Below, in pieces: positions 1-7,202 of a stretch of DNA of 12,767 nucleotides. Source of the stretch: an uncultured Eubacteriales bacterium. GTDB lineage: Bacteria; Bacillota; Clostridia; Oscillospirales; Acutalibacteraceae. Numbering within the stretch: position 1 is the stretch's first letter; each line of letters opens with the position of its first letter. The notes under the pieces are model-generated. The model did not search any database and had not been told where the DNA came from. It worked only from the letters and a program-made list of their open reading frames with translations. Location of the stretch: NCBI GenBank assembly GCA_900317795.1, contig ONIF01000027.1:1-12767 (forward strand). The letters run 5' to 3'. A program made the position numbers and the translations under genes.

Positions 1-84
1 CAGAGAGTTTCGGCAAAAAGACGAATTAACAGTAAAGGTGACAAAAGAAATAATGTCAATGAATTGCTGATTTCAAATTTTTGA
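1..84 (+). CDS. C-terminal end of a D12-class (Dam/DpnM-like) adenine methyltransferase, partial
   Basis: Frame 1 is open from the window edge to TGA at 82-84. The 27 residues include KRRINSKGDKRNN followed by VNELLISNF. A basic stretch followed by an NELLI(S/T)N(Y/F) terminus is characteristic of the end of D12-class N6-adenine methyltransferases such as DpnM, M.MboI and Dam. The next gene, 16 bases downstream, is a DpnII-family endonuclease, which fits the classical modification-then-restriction order. The protein would methylate the adenine of GATC and protect the host genome. The catalytic motifs (FxGxG, DPPY) lie outside the window, so the assignment rests on the tail and the neighbour. 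Moderately sure. Confidence 0.7.
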   Translation, partial: QRVSAKRRINSKGDKRNNVNELLISNF

Positions 85-100
85 AAGTGAGGAAAAATTA

Positions 101-958
101 ATGAAAAGAGATTTTAATGAGTGGCTGAGCAAGTTCAGACCGAGTATAGCTCCCTACGAATACTATGTTGATTTTAAGAAGATACATAAAAATGTTGACA
201 GTATCAAGGTTGAATTGAATATTCTCAATGCTTTGATAGGTTCAAAGGATATAGAAAATGAATTTATCAGTATTGTTACAAAATATCCTGAAACATTGAA
301 GTGTGTCCCCCTGTTGATTGCTATAAGATATAGTGAAATACATATCAGGGAAAATGACACCGATTTTTGTTATGATTTCGAGAACATGAACTACTCTGTT
401 GAACAATATGCAGTATTTATGCGTAAAATAGGACTTTTTGACTTGTTAGAGAAACATATTGTACATAGCTTGGTTGACTATGTTACAGGAGTGGAAACGG
501 GACTTGATTCAAATGCAAGAAAAAATCGTGGCGGTCATCTGATGGAAGATTTAGTGGAGAGATATATTCAAAAAGCGGGATTTGTTAAGAATGAAACATA
601 CTTCAAAGAAATGACTATCAGCAAGATAACTAAAAAATGGAATATAGATTTGTCTGCAATATCTAATAAGGGCAAGACTGAGAAAAGATTTGATTTTGTC
701 ATAAAGACTGAAAATATGATTTATGGCATTGAAACAAATTTCTATGCAGGCGGCGGCTCAAAACTGAATGAAACTGCTCGCAGCTATAAGCAGATAGCAC
801 AGGAAGTTGAAGAAATTGACGGTTTTACGTTTATTTGGTTTACAGATGGTTGTGCTTGGAAAAGTGCAAGGCACAATCTGGAAGAAACATTTGATGTGTT
901 GGAAACAATTTATTCGATTGATGATTTGGAAAACGGTATATTATCAGATTTAATTTAG
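101..958 (+). CDS. Type II restriction endonuclease, DpnII/MboI family (GATC)
   Basis: A 285-residue protein, the usual size for DpnII/MboI enzymes, which cleave unmethylated GATC on both strands. Family landmarks are visible: GLDSNARKNRGGHLMEDLVE at residues 134-153, and a nuclease core with D198 in RFDFVIK followed by E211 in GIETNFY and then GGGSKLNETARSYK (217-230). The D...ExN arrangement is a variant of the PD-(D/E)xK site in which Asn replaces the usual Lys. The ATG at 101 has a GAGGA ribosome site at 88-92, eight bases upstream. It sits between a D12-class methyltransferase tail and a second methyltransferase, so it belongs to a DpnII-like operon. Target specificity is inferred from the family. 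No truncation or frameshift is seen. Confidence 0.93.
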   Translation: MKRDFNEWLSKFRPSIAPYEYYVDFKKIHKNVDSIKVELNILNALIGSKDIENEFISIVTKYPETLKCVPLLIAIRYSEIHIRENDTDFCYDFENMNYSVEQYAVFMRKIGLFDLLEKHIVHSLVDYVTGVETGLDSNARKNRGGHLMEDLVERYIQKAGFVKNETYFKEMTISKITKKWNIDLSAISNKGKTEKRFDFVIKTENMIYGIETNFYAGGGSKLNETARSYKQIAQEVEEIDGFTFIWFTDGCAWKSARHNLEETFDVLETIYSIDDLENGILSDLI

Positions 959-981
959 GAGTGTATGCAGGAACTATCATA

Positions 982-1728
982 ATGAAAACAAAAATAACAA
1001 AATGGCAGCCGAATAATTTTGAATTGGAAATGACAACACATTGGAGCTTTCCTCAACGTGGTGACTGGGCAACACATGACAGTAAGTGGAGAGGGAATTG
1101 GTCACCGTATATTCCGAGAAATATTATGCTTAGATATTCACAAGAGGGCGATTTGGTGCTTGATCAGTTTGCAGGCGGTGGAACAACGCTTGTTGAGGCT
1201 AAGTTGCTGAATCGTGATATTATTGGCATTGATATAAATGATGTCGCATTAGACAGATGCAGGGAAAAGACAGCTTTTGACTATGAACAAGCCAAAGGCA
1301 AAGTGTATATCAAGAAAGGTGATGCAAGACATCTTGACTTCATTCCCAATGAAAGTATAGATTTGATATGCACTCATCCGCCATATGCTGATATTATAAA
1401 ATATAGTGACGGTATAGACGGTGATTTGTCCCAACTGAAAGTAAAAGATTTTCTTGAACAAATGAAACCTGTTGCAGAAGAAAGTTATCGTGTCTTGAAA
1501 AAAGGAAAGTTTTGTGCTGTTTTGATGGGAGATACCAGAAAAAACGGTCACATGATACCTATGAGTTTTGATGTGATGAAAATTTTTCAAGATGTGGGAT
1601 TTATACTTAAAGAAATTGTGATTAAAGAACAGCATAACTGCAAAGCAACAGGCTATTGGAAAACAAATAGTGTGAAATATAATTTTCTTCTGATTGCTCA
1701 TGAATATCTCTTTATATTTCATAAATAG
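982..1728 (+). CDS. DNA methyltransferase, N6-adenine/N4-cytosine type (second methylase of the GATC system)
   Basis: A 248-residue S-adenosylmethionine-dependent amino-methyltransferase. The cofactor-binding motif DQFAGGGTT is at residues 61-69, the acidic end of the next strand at D84 (GIDIN), and the catalytic motif THPPY at 131-135. The motif I-then-IV order and the lack of an obvious target-recognition insert make it short and unlike the D12 enzyme upstream. The C-terminus FLLIAHEYLFIFHK resembles other proteins of this group. I chose ATG 982 because a GGA lies nine bases upstream (970-972). An in-frame GTG at 961 has its ribosome-site-like GGA directly abutting. The gene follows the endonuclease by 23 bases, paralleling the second methylase (DpnA role) in pneumococcal DpnII loci. 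Whether it makes m6A or m4C, and its exact target, cannot be told. Confidence 0.88.
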   Translation: MKTKITKWQPNNFELEMTTHWSFPQRGDWATHDSKWRGNWSPYIPRNIMLRYSQEGDLVLDQFAGGGTTLVEAKLLNRDIIGIDINDVALDRCREKTAFDYEQAKGKVYIKKGDARHLDFIPNESIDLICTHPPYADIIKYSDGIDGDLSQLKVKDFLEQMKPVAEESYRVLKKGKFCAVLMGDTRKNGHMIPMSFDVMKIFQDVGFILKEIVIKEQHNCKATGYWKTNSVKYNFLLIAHEYLFIFHK

Positions 1729-1750
1729 TGTACAAATGGAAGTGATCTGT

Positions 1751-2020
1751 ATGTCCAACTTTGAAGAATTTTTAGCCGAGCAACTGAAAAATGATGAATT
1801 TCGCAGGGAATATGAAGAACTTGAACCGCATTTTACAATCATAAAAGCTATGATAAATGCCTATAATTCAGGAATAACAAAAAGTGATTTGGTTGTGGAA
1901 ACAGGCATATCCCCCAAATATATAAGCCAACTCGAAAACGGTAATGCAAATCCATCTATAAAAACATTACAAAAACTTGCAGCAGCTATGGGAAAACAGT
2001 TGAAAATTTCGTTTATATAA
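1751..2020 (+). CDS. XRE-family helix-turn-helix regulator, HigA-like (possible R-M controller)
   Basis: An 89-residue protein. The N-terminal part FEEFLAEQLKNDEFRREYEE is the lead-in typical of HigA-type antitoxins. An XRE helix-turn-helix follows at about residues 42-70, with TKSDLVVETGISPKYISQLE and then NGNANPSIKTLQKLA. ATG 1751 is preceded by GGAAGTGA at 1738-1745; an in-frame ATG at 1694 lies inside the methyltransferase gene and lacks support. No HigB/RelE-like toxin precedes or follows it, so it is an orphan relative to the usual toxin-antitoxin pair. Its place as last gene of the restriction operon, 22 bases after the methyltransferase, would suit a controller (C) protein for R-M expression. 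A leftover antitoxin is the alternative. It binds DNA; its target is unknown. Confidence 0.82.
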   Translation: MSNFEEFLAEQLKNDEFRREYEELEPHFTIIKAMINAYNSGITKSDLVVETGISPKYISQLENGNANPSIKTLQKLAAAMGKQLKISFI

Positions 2021-2027
2021 GCAATTT

Positions 2028-2065
2028 ACCCGACATAATCAAGAAAATTTGTCGGGTATTTTTTT
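2028..2065 (+). terminator. Intrinsic terminator of the restriction-modification operon
   Basis: ACCCGACA (2028-2035) pairs perfectly with TGTCGGGT (2050-2057), followed by a T-run at 2059-2065. It begins seven bases after the XRE stop codon and cleanly separates the R-M operon from the next cassette. Confidence 0.92.
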
Positions 2066-2077
2066 GTACATACAAAA

Positions 2078-2086
2078 TGTTATAAT
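2078..2086 (+). promoter_or_regulatory. Extended -10 promoter for the 448-residue protein gene
   Basis: TGTTATAAT is a perfect extended -10 (TGnTATAAT), 29 bases before the ATG. No convincing -35 sits 16-18 bases upstream; the T-run of the terminator occupies that position. The extended TG probably compensates. Confidence 0.72.
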
Positions 2087-2115
2087 ATCACAAAGAATTA
2101 TATGGAGTTGAGAAT

Positions 2116-3462
2116 ATGGGAACATTTATTATGGGATACGGGAAATTGACTATCCCGGATAGCAAAAAAGCAGAATTTTTGTCCGATGCGAAAAAGGTTT
2201 TATATCAGGCAGGCTTACTTTCAAGCCATTATAATTGTGCGTTCAAAAAAGAATTCAAGTTGATGAGTTTCCCTAATTTTGACGGTAATGAAGCAGATTT
2301 CACATATAGTTATTTTGAGGATTCATTCTGGGAAAATGCAGGAATTGACCTTGAAAACGTAGAACTCTACAGTAATAAAATCGGTTGGCTGCAATTCAAT
2401 AAGGCTATTCAGGCATTGTATATATTGGCTGAGTCTTATTCCGAAACGCCTTTTATCATGTATAGTTATAGCCGTCATACTCCTCCATTGGCTTTGAAGT
2501 GGCTCAGATATGTGCTGAAAAGAGATGTGAGAAGCCCGTTGAGATATGACCTTTGGGCAGCGTTGGAACTTATCATTCAAGAAGAACCGGATTATTTTGA
2601 AAATAATGAATTTAAGGATTTTTATACATGGTTTGCAGGCGATGATGTAAATATAAACACTTTATTGCCAACTTTTGTATCAGTCGTAGGAGTAAAAAAA
2701 TATTTTGGCGATGTGTCAACAGACAAAGATGAGAAAAAAGATCCATCTATGTTATCATATTTGGATATGATGATTATTATGTATAATCAAATAAAAGGCT
2801 TCAAGCAGAGTTCCACACTCTCAGAAGAACAACAAGTCAGTCACTTGATTGAAATGCTGACGCTTGATGAAAACACGAAAGATGAATGGTTGAAAGACAA
2901 AACTCAATCAATAATGGTCAGTTTTTCACATATGCTTGCCCCTCAAATTACAGTTAAGATAATATCTGAAATTTATGAAAAAGATTTTTGGAAAATGTGG
3001 TTTAGTATAAAAGAAAAAAGTACATCAGAATGTATTAAATTACCGGAAAGCAAAGAAGAAAGAAAGTTAGAAGAAATTTCTACGGAAGAATATTTCTCGG
3101 TAAATGCAGATGACAAGCTGTATTGGTGGAGTGAAAACAGCGATGTAGTGATAAGTGATGAAACAAAATCATGGTTTGATACGCTGAATAAACAATATCA
3201 AAAACTTTGTGAAGAACTTAAAGAAGAAACAGACTTTTTACATTGGCAGAAAAGGCTTATCAATTTTCTCGGTTCAAATAACAGGAGATTTTATTTCTTT
3301 GAGGATTTGTATTTTGAATTTATCGGAAGTTTTCATGAAGTATCATTCAGGGCATGGACAGTTATGTTGGAAAATTTGGCAAAAAAAGAACACGAATGCC
3401 GAATGTTCATTTCAGTTTTGGCTAACAAGGAATTAAGAAATACAGTCTTTTCAAACAAATAA
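2116..3462 (+). CDS. Unrecognised 448-residue protein, single-gene cassette
   Basis: I do not recognise this family. The ATG at 2116 has TGGAG at 2103-2107, eight bases away. The protein is intact, looks cytoplasmic, and has no signal peptide or membrane segment. The N-terminal third is rich in aromatic and charged residues (for example HTPPLALKWLRYVL near residue 122). The middle is helical. A strongly charged stretch near residues 300-345 probably links to a helical C-terminal domain ending in NKELRNTVFSNK. I see no Walker motif, PD-(D/E)xK, HKD or HEPN motif. It stands alone between its own promoter and terminator, downstream of an R-M operon and upstream of other defence-like genes. Such placement suggests a stand-alone accessory or defence gene, but this is inference from context only. 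Confidence 0.8.
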   Translation: MGTFIMGYGKLTIPDSKKAEFLSDAKKVLYQAGLLSSHYNCAFKKEFKLMSFPNFDGNEADFTYSYFEDSFWENAGIDLENVELYSNKIGWLQFNKAIQALYILAESYSETPFIMYSYSRHTPPLALKWLRYVLKRDVRSPLRYDLWAALELIIQEEPDYFENNEFKDFYTWFAGDDVNINTLLPTFVSVVGVKKYFGDVSTDKDEKKDPSMLSYLDMMIIMYNQIKGFKQSSTLSEEQQVSHLIEMLTLDENTKDEWLKDKTQSIMVSFSHMLAPQITVKIISEIYEKDFWKMWFSIKEKSTSECIKLPESKEERKLEEISTEEYFSVNADDKLYWWSENSDVVISDETKSWFDTLNKQYQKLCEELKEETDFLHWQKRLINFLGSNNRRFYFFEDLYFEFIGSFHEVSFRAWTVMLENLAKKEHECRMFISVLANKELRNTVFSNK

Positions 3463-3466
3463 TGAT

Positions 3467-3502
3467 AAAAGCAACAGTTTTTAATTTGAACTGTTGCTTT
3501 TT
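3467..3502 (+). terminator. Intrinsic terminator after the 448-residue protein gene
   Basis: AAAAGCAACAGTT (3467-3479) pairs perfectly with AACTGTTGCTTTT (3489-3501), and the T-rich right arm serves as the tail. It lies four bases after the stop codon. The A/T symmetry would also let it act weakly on the other strand. Confidence 0.9.
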
Positions 3503-3551
3503 AATTTTAAAAAATGTGAAAATATATATTATTTTATATTATAAAAATGTG

Positions 3552-3568
3552 TATTCAATGCTTGAATA
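3552..3568. promoter_or_regulatory. Palindrome overlapping the -35 of the ATPase promoter (candidate operator)
   Basis: TATTCAA (3552-3558), TGC, then TTGAATA (3562-3568) is a perfect 7-3-7 inverted repeat. Its right half is the predicted -35 TTGAAT. A 13-base direct repeat TATAAAAATGTGT flanks it at 3540-3552 and 3573-3585, 33 bases apart (about three helical turns). A repressor bound here would block sigma factor contact. Chance in AT-rich DNA cannot be excluded. Confidence 0.45.
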
Positions 3569-3591
3569 TGTATATAAAAATGTGTTAGAAT
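3562..3591 (+). promoter_or_regulatory. Promoter of the DUF4143-type ATPase gene
   Basis: TTGAAT (3562-3567) is followed 18 bases later by TAGAAT (3586-3591), with an extended TG at 3583-3584. The start codon is 33 bases downstream of the -10. Confidence 0.65.
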
Positions 3592-3624
3592 ATTGTTGTA
3601 ATACTGAACAGGAGTGATTTTTTT

Positions 3625-4980
3625 ATGGCTCATTTGAAAAGAAAGGCAGATATGTTTCTTGAAACTTGGAAAGCCGATAAAGACAGAAAGCCTTTGATAA
3701 TCAAAGGTGCAAGGCAGGTAGGAAAGACCGAAACGGTCAGGGAATTTGCAAAAAAGCATTATCAATCCATGATAGAGATAAATTTTGCCTTGCAAAAGCA
3801 GTATAAAGACATTTTCAATGACGGTTTTGAAGTTGATACTATCATCAAAAATATAACCCTGCATGATCCGTCATTGAGTGTTATTCCGAATAAAACACTT
3901 ATTTTCTTTGACGAAATGCAGGATTGTGTAAATTGTGCCACAAGCCTGAAATCTTTCAATCAGGACAGGCGTTATGATGTTATTTGTTCAGGCTCTCTCA
4001 TGGGAATAAATTATGGTGAAATTGAATCCAATAGTGTCGGAAACAAAGAAGATTATGAAATGTATTCTATGGATTTTGAAGAATTTCTCTGGGCAAAAGG
4101 CTATTCCCCTGAACAAATCGAAGAATATTATAAACATCTTCTTGAAGTAAAGCCGTTGTCTGATACAGAATACAATGTGATGTTGGCAAATTTCAGGGAA
4201 TATATCGTTATAGGCGGAATGCCTGCCATAGTGGATAAATTTGTGACAAATAACAATTACAGTGGTACTCTCAAAATGCAAAGACAGATATTGCTTGACT
4301 ATGAAGAAGATATTACCAAATATGCACACGGTCTTGACAAGGGAAAAATCCTGAATATTTACAGGAAAATCCCTGTTTTTCTCGGAAAGGAAAATAAGAA
4401 ATTCCAAATATCAAAAATATCAAAAAATGCAAGGAACAGGGATTATATCGGTACTGTCGAATGGCTCGACAATGCAGGAATTATCAATATATGCTACTGC
4501 ATGGATGTTCCCGAACTGCCCTTGAAAGGGAATTATAATCCGAATTATTATAAGCTGTATTTCCGTGATACAGGCTTGCTTGTAGGTTCTCTGGAAGATG
4601 AAGTGCAGAAAGATTTGCGTGACAACAAGAATTTCAATACTTACAAAGGGGCATTGTATGAGAGTATTATTGCGGATATGCTTGTCAAACAGGGCTATCA
4701 GCTTTATTTTTACAAGAATGAATCAGGCACTGTTGAAATGGATTTCTTTGTGAGGAACAGCAATTCACTTATCCCCGTAGAAGTGAAAGCAAATGACAGT
4801 GCAACAGCGTCTTTGAATAAGCTGATAACAAGCGACAAATTTGCAGATATAAAATATGGGATAAAACTTGCCAACAAAAATATCGGTTGGAACGGTAAAT
4901 TTTTAACCATGCCATATTTCCTGACTTTTTTGCTGAAACGCTTTTTGTCGGAAGCAGATATGGGAAGTTTTTCGGAGTAA
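3625..4980 (+). CDS. AAA-type ATPase with C-terminal DUF4143/nuclease-like domain
   Basis: A 451-residue protein. The Walker A motif is GARQVGKT at residues 28-35, Walker B TLIFFDEMQ at 91-99 and a sensor-like CSGSLMG at 121-127. These are standard for the large family of archaeal/bacterial ATPases joined to DUF4143. The C-terminal domain has E346 (GALYESIIADML), D373 (VEMDFFV) and E386-V-K388 (IPVEVKA), the spacing of a PD-(D/E)xK nuclease-like fold, which is common in this family. ATG 3625 has AGGAG at 3610-3614. It is a monocistronic cassette with its own promoter and terminator. The family is widespread and poorly understood, and catalytic activity of the C-terminal fold is not established. 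Its place in a defence-like cluster is suggestive only. Confidence 0.9.
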   Translation: MAHLKRKADMFLETWKADKDRKPLIIKGARQVGKTETVREFAKKHYQSMIEINFALQKQYKDIFNDGFEVDTIIKNITLHDPSLSVIPNKTLIFFDEMQDCVNCATSLKSFNQDRRYDVICSGSLMGINYGEIESNSVGNKEDYEMYSMDFEEFLWAKGYSPEQIEEYYKHLLEVKPLSDTEYNVMLANFREYIVIGGMPAIVDKFVTNNNYSGTLKMQRQILLDYEEDITKYAHGLDKGKILNIYRKIPVFLGKENKKFQISKISKNARNRDYIGTVEWLDNAGIINICYCMDVPELPLKGNYNPNYYKLYFRDTGLLVGSLEDEVQKDLRDNKNFNTYKGALYESIIADMLVKQGYQLYFYKNESGTVEMDFFVRNSNSLIPVEVKANDSATASLNKLITSDKFADIKYGIKLANKNIGWNGKFLTMPYFLTFLLKRFLSEADMGSFSE

Positions 4981-5012
4981 AATATTCCCCACTTATTGAA
5001 AGTGGGAATATT
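4981..5012. terminator. Hairpin between two convergent genes, probable bidirectional terminator
   Basis: AATATTCCCCACTT (4981-4994) pairs with AAGTGGGAATATT (5000-5012), leaving one bulged C. The hairpin fills the entire 32-base gap between the stop codons of the ATPase gene and the convergent PLD-ATPase gene. On the minus strand it is followed by TTTTAC. On the plus strand the T-tract is weak. Confidence 0.75.
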
Positions 5013-6992
5013 TCATTGTTTGAATCTGTCAAAAAAGCTTTTTTTGAAATTGATCGAGAAAAATTCTTTTGCAGCAGCAAGATCCATCACGACACAATCA
5101 CGGACTTTTCTTGGAACAAGATTTTCCGGAAGTTGTCTGATAATTCTGTCAGCTTCATAGGACTGCCCTGTATTGTAGCTGAGAGTGTTGGCTTTTTTAT
5201 CTATCTCAAAACAGTCATGGCTTGTTTTCCATGCCGATTGTATTTCTTTTATAACACTATTAGCAGTTACTTTCTCACTGAAATAGTTATCAAGTGACAG
5301 AGGTCTTATATATTCAGGCAGATCAGAGGAATATTCTTTAAAAATATCAAGCAAAATACCGGCAGACAGTTTCAAAATATCGGGAGGAGTTTCTTCATTT
5401 TCGTCTTTGATAGATTCGGAAAGCTCCTTGACTTTTCCTGTCATTCTGTGCAGATATTCCCGATAAAATGCTGTACCGATATTTTTTTGTGTTTTTTTGA
5501 CGACTGTACTTTTCATGACCTCTGTATTTGTCAATCCCGCATTCACTCGGCATATAACAGTTCTTCGTGTAATTTCCTGTGCAACCGATTTCACATCTTC
5601 ATTTGCACTGATAACGACAGCCGGATAATGAATATTTTTGTCTGCAATGCCAAAAGCATCACTTTTTATCGTTTCTACCGCATGTTGGGAAAATCTATCT
5701 CGTGTAAGGTCATCAACAATGATAGGCACTCCCTTGACATTGTATTTAAATGCTTCGATACTTTTTCTTGTAAACTCAGATGCAGGCAGAACAGTTGATT
5801 GACCTATCATCATTTTTTGCAGAGTTTTTAAAAAGCTTGTTTTACCTGCTTTACTCTGACCATATATCAAGCCAAAGGCAGGATATGGCAATAACGGATG
5901 ATTATTTCGTTCTGCTACATCACGCATAATTGCCATAAACGGTGAACAGAAAAACCAGTTGGCAAATTCATAATAACGATTTTGCATATAGCGGTAATCT
6001 CCGTGAAACGCACTAAAACCGTCAAGATAATACAGAAACCATTTTATATCATTTTCAATATCCTCTTTTGAGGGAGTAAGGTCTAATTTTATATCATTGA
6101 GAAAAGCTGTTCCTTTGTCAATGTCAATAACAAGCTGAGGAAATTCCTGTCTTTTTTCTTTTTCTGCCTGATTTGCTTCTTTTGCCTGTGTTTTCATTAC
6201 TGTAACTTTTGAAGGTGAAAGAAGTATTTTTCCTTTTTTGTCTGCTTTTGGAACGATTGTTTTCATTTTATCTGAGAGCTTTTTAATATTCAATGCAAAC
6301 TCTATATCTTCATCAGCACTATGGTCTGGAACAATGGCAAGAGCTTTTTTTATTTTGACTGCCTGTGATATAGGAAGTGTATCCAAACCGTCACAATCAT
6401 CTGAAAAGAGAATTGCTTTTTCTGTGATATTGTCCGTACAGTCCTCACGCAATGTTTCATAAATGCTCATATACCATTCATAAGCTTCTTCACCGTCCAT
6501 ATATGATATATTTTCCCTCTGATGTCCTGAAAAAGCCTGTTCCGACATATTTGCTGAGCCCATGATAACTCTTTTCTTTCCATCTTTGGAAGAAAGCAGA
6601 TATATTTTTTCATGAGAGAGCTTCCCATGAGTTACCAAAAGCTTCAATGTACCATTTTGGATTCTGTCTATAAGTATATCTTTTGACTTGTTTAAACGTA
6701 CTCTTTCAATTAATGCAGTCTGGAAAGCCATTACTTCATTTACGGCGTATGAAATTACTTGTTCACATCCAAATATTATCTCAGCATTTTCAAAAAGATT
6801 GATCAGCTTTGCGATAAAGCCTATTCCTGAAGAATATGTAATAGCGTGCAGTTCGTCATATCCTGTAAACAGCTCCTGCCATGATGTACTGTGTCCCTCA
6901 AGAAATTCAAGACGAACAACATTTAAATTACCTAAATGAGCAGTGTTGTTATCTTCATTTTCGTCAAATAATGATAATTGTTCTTTATACAT
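5013..6992 (-). CDS. PLD-family nuclease domain fused to an AAA+/SF3-helicase-like ATPase
   Basis: A 659-residue two-domain protein. The N-terminal part has a single phospholipase D-type motif, H127-E-K129 (LSHEKIYLL) followed by MGSANMS at 144-150 (the GSxN element). This is the arrangement of PLD-fold nucleases such as BfiI, which need a dimer to build one active site. A charged linker spans about 225-285. The C-terminal part has Walker A GQSKAGKTS (378-386), Walker B VPIIVDDLT (422-430), a sensor-like VISANED (460-466) and an arginine-rich EITRRTV (473-479), resembling SF3/AAA+ DNA motors. ATG 6992 has AGGAG on the minus strand at 7008-7004. Its promoter is overlapped by a perfect palindrome, and a WYL regulator lies upstream. 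Nuclease plus motor plus WYL control suggests anti-phage or anti-plasmid DNA attack, which is inference. I do not know a named system with this fusion. Confidence 0.85.
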   Translation of the reverse strand: MYKEQLSLFDENEDNNTAHLGNLNVVRLEFLEGHSTSWQELFTGYDELHAITYSSGIGFIAKLINLFENAEIIFGCEQVISYAVNEVMAFQTALIERVRLNKSKDILIDRIQNGTLKLLVTHGKLSHEKIYLLSSKDGKKRVIMGSANMSEQAFSGHQRENISYMDGEEAYEWYMSIYETLREDCTDNITEKAILFSDDCDGLDTLPISQAVKIKKALAIVPDHSADEDIEFALNIKKLSDKMKTIVPKADKKGKILLSPSKVTVMKTQAKEANQAEKEKRQEFPQLVIDIDKGTAFLNDIKLDLTPSKEDIENDIKWFLYYLDGFSAFHGDYRYMQNRYYEFANWFFCSPFMAIMRDVAERNNHPLLPYPAFGLIYGQSKAGKTSFLKTLQKMMIGQSTVLPASEFTRKSIEAFKYNVKGVPIIVDDLTRDRFSQHAVETIKSDAFGIADKNIHYPAVVISANEDVKSVAQEITRRTVICRVNAGLTNTEVMKSTVVKKTQKNIGTAFYREYLHRMTGKVKELSESIKDENEETPPDILKLSAGILLDIFKEYSSDLPEYIRPLSLDNYFSEKVTANSVIKEIQSAWKTSHDCFEIDKKANTLSYNTGQSYEADRIIRQLPENLVPRKVRDCVVMDLAAAKEFFSINFKKSFFDRFKQ

Positions 6993-7013
6993 TTACATCA
7001 CATCTCCTCACAA

Positions 7014-7037
7014 ATAAGATTTATTGATAAATCTTAT
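7014..7037. promoter_or_regulatory. Perfect 24-bp palindrome over the PLD-ATPase start site (candidate operator)
   Basis: ATAAGATTTAT (7014-7024), two bases, then its exact reverse complement ATAAATCTTAT (7027-7037). The palindrome touches the minus-strand -10 (7036-7041), and its centre falls just downstream of the expected transcription start near 7030. This is a classic repressor position. It is too AT-rich and lacks a T-tail to be a terminator. The neighbouring WYL regulator is the natural candidate ligand. Confidence 0.75.
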
Positions 7038-7064
7038 CGTATCATTACATTCAAAAAAAGTCAA
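7036..7064 (-). promoter_or_regulatory. Promoter of the PLD-ATPase gene
   Basis: On the minus strand TTGACT (7064-7059) is followed 17 bases later by TACGAT (7041-7036), with an extended TGA just before it. The leader to ATG 6992 is about 37 bases and contains the palindrome. Confidence 0.75.
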
Positions 7065-7149
7065 GAATTGCTCAGCCTTAATCTATATAGTGCAAAGTTT
7101 TTCAATAAAATTTGTATGCTCACAATCGTATCAAAATAAATATATTTAA

Positions 7150-7193
7150 AAATATATCAAAATCCGAACGAAACTTTTGTCTTTCGTTCGGAT
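7150..7193 (-). terminator. Intrinsic terminator of the WYL regulator gene
   Basis: ATCCGAACGAAA (7162-7173) pairs perfectly over 12 bp with TTTCGTTCGGAT (7182-7193), with an eight-base loop. On the minus strand it is followed by TTTTGATATATTTTT. It starts nine bases beyond the regulator's stop codon, so the PLD-ATPase gene must use its own promoter. The rest of 7065-7150 is AT-rich with no gene seen. Confidence 0.85.
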
Positions 7194-7202
7194 GATTTTG
7201 TA

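Noticed and set aside
961..981. GTG start at 961 for the second methyltransferase
   Set aside because: The GGA just before it leaves no spacing; ATG 982 has a correctly spaced GGA and begins the conserved sequence.
1249..1842. 197-codon minus-strand frame across the methyltransferase and XRE genes
   Set aside because: It is antisense to two well-supported genes, and its sequence is low-complexity Phe/Ile/Ser-rich as expected for a shadow.
1694..2020. Classical HigBA toxin-antitoxin pair
   Set aside because: Only the HigA-like half is present; upstream is the methyltransferase and downstream a terminator, with no toxin frame.
7138..7158. AT-only palindrome (ATATATTT/AAATATAT) near the WYL terminator
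   Set aside because: It is low-complexity AT sequence, expected in this base composition and not positioned at a promoter.
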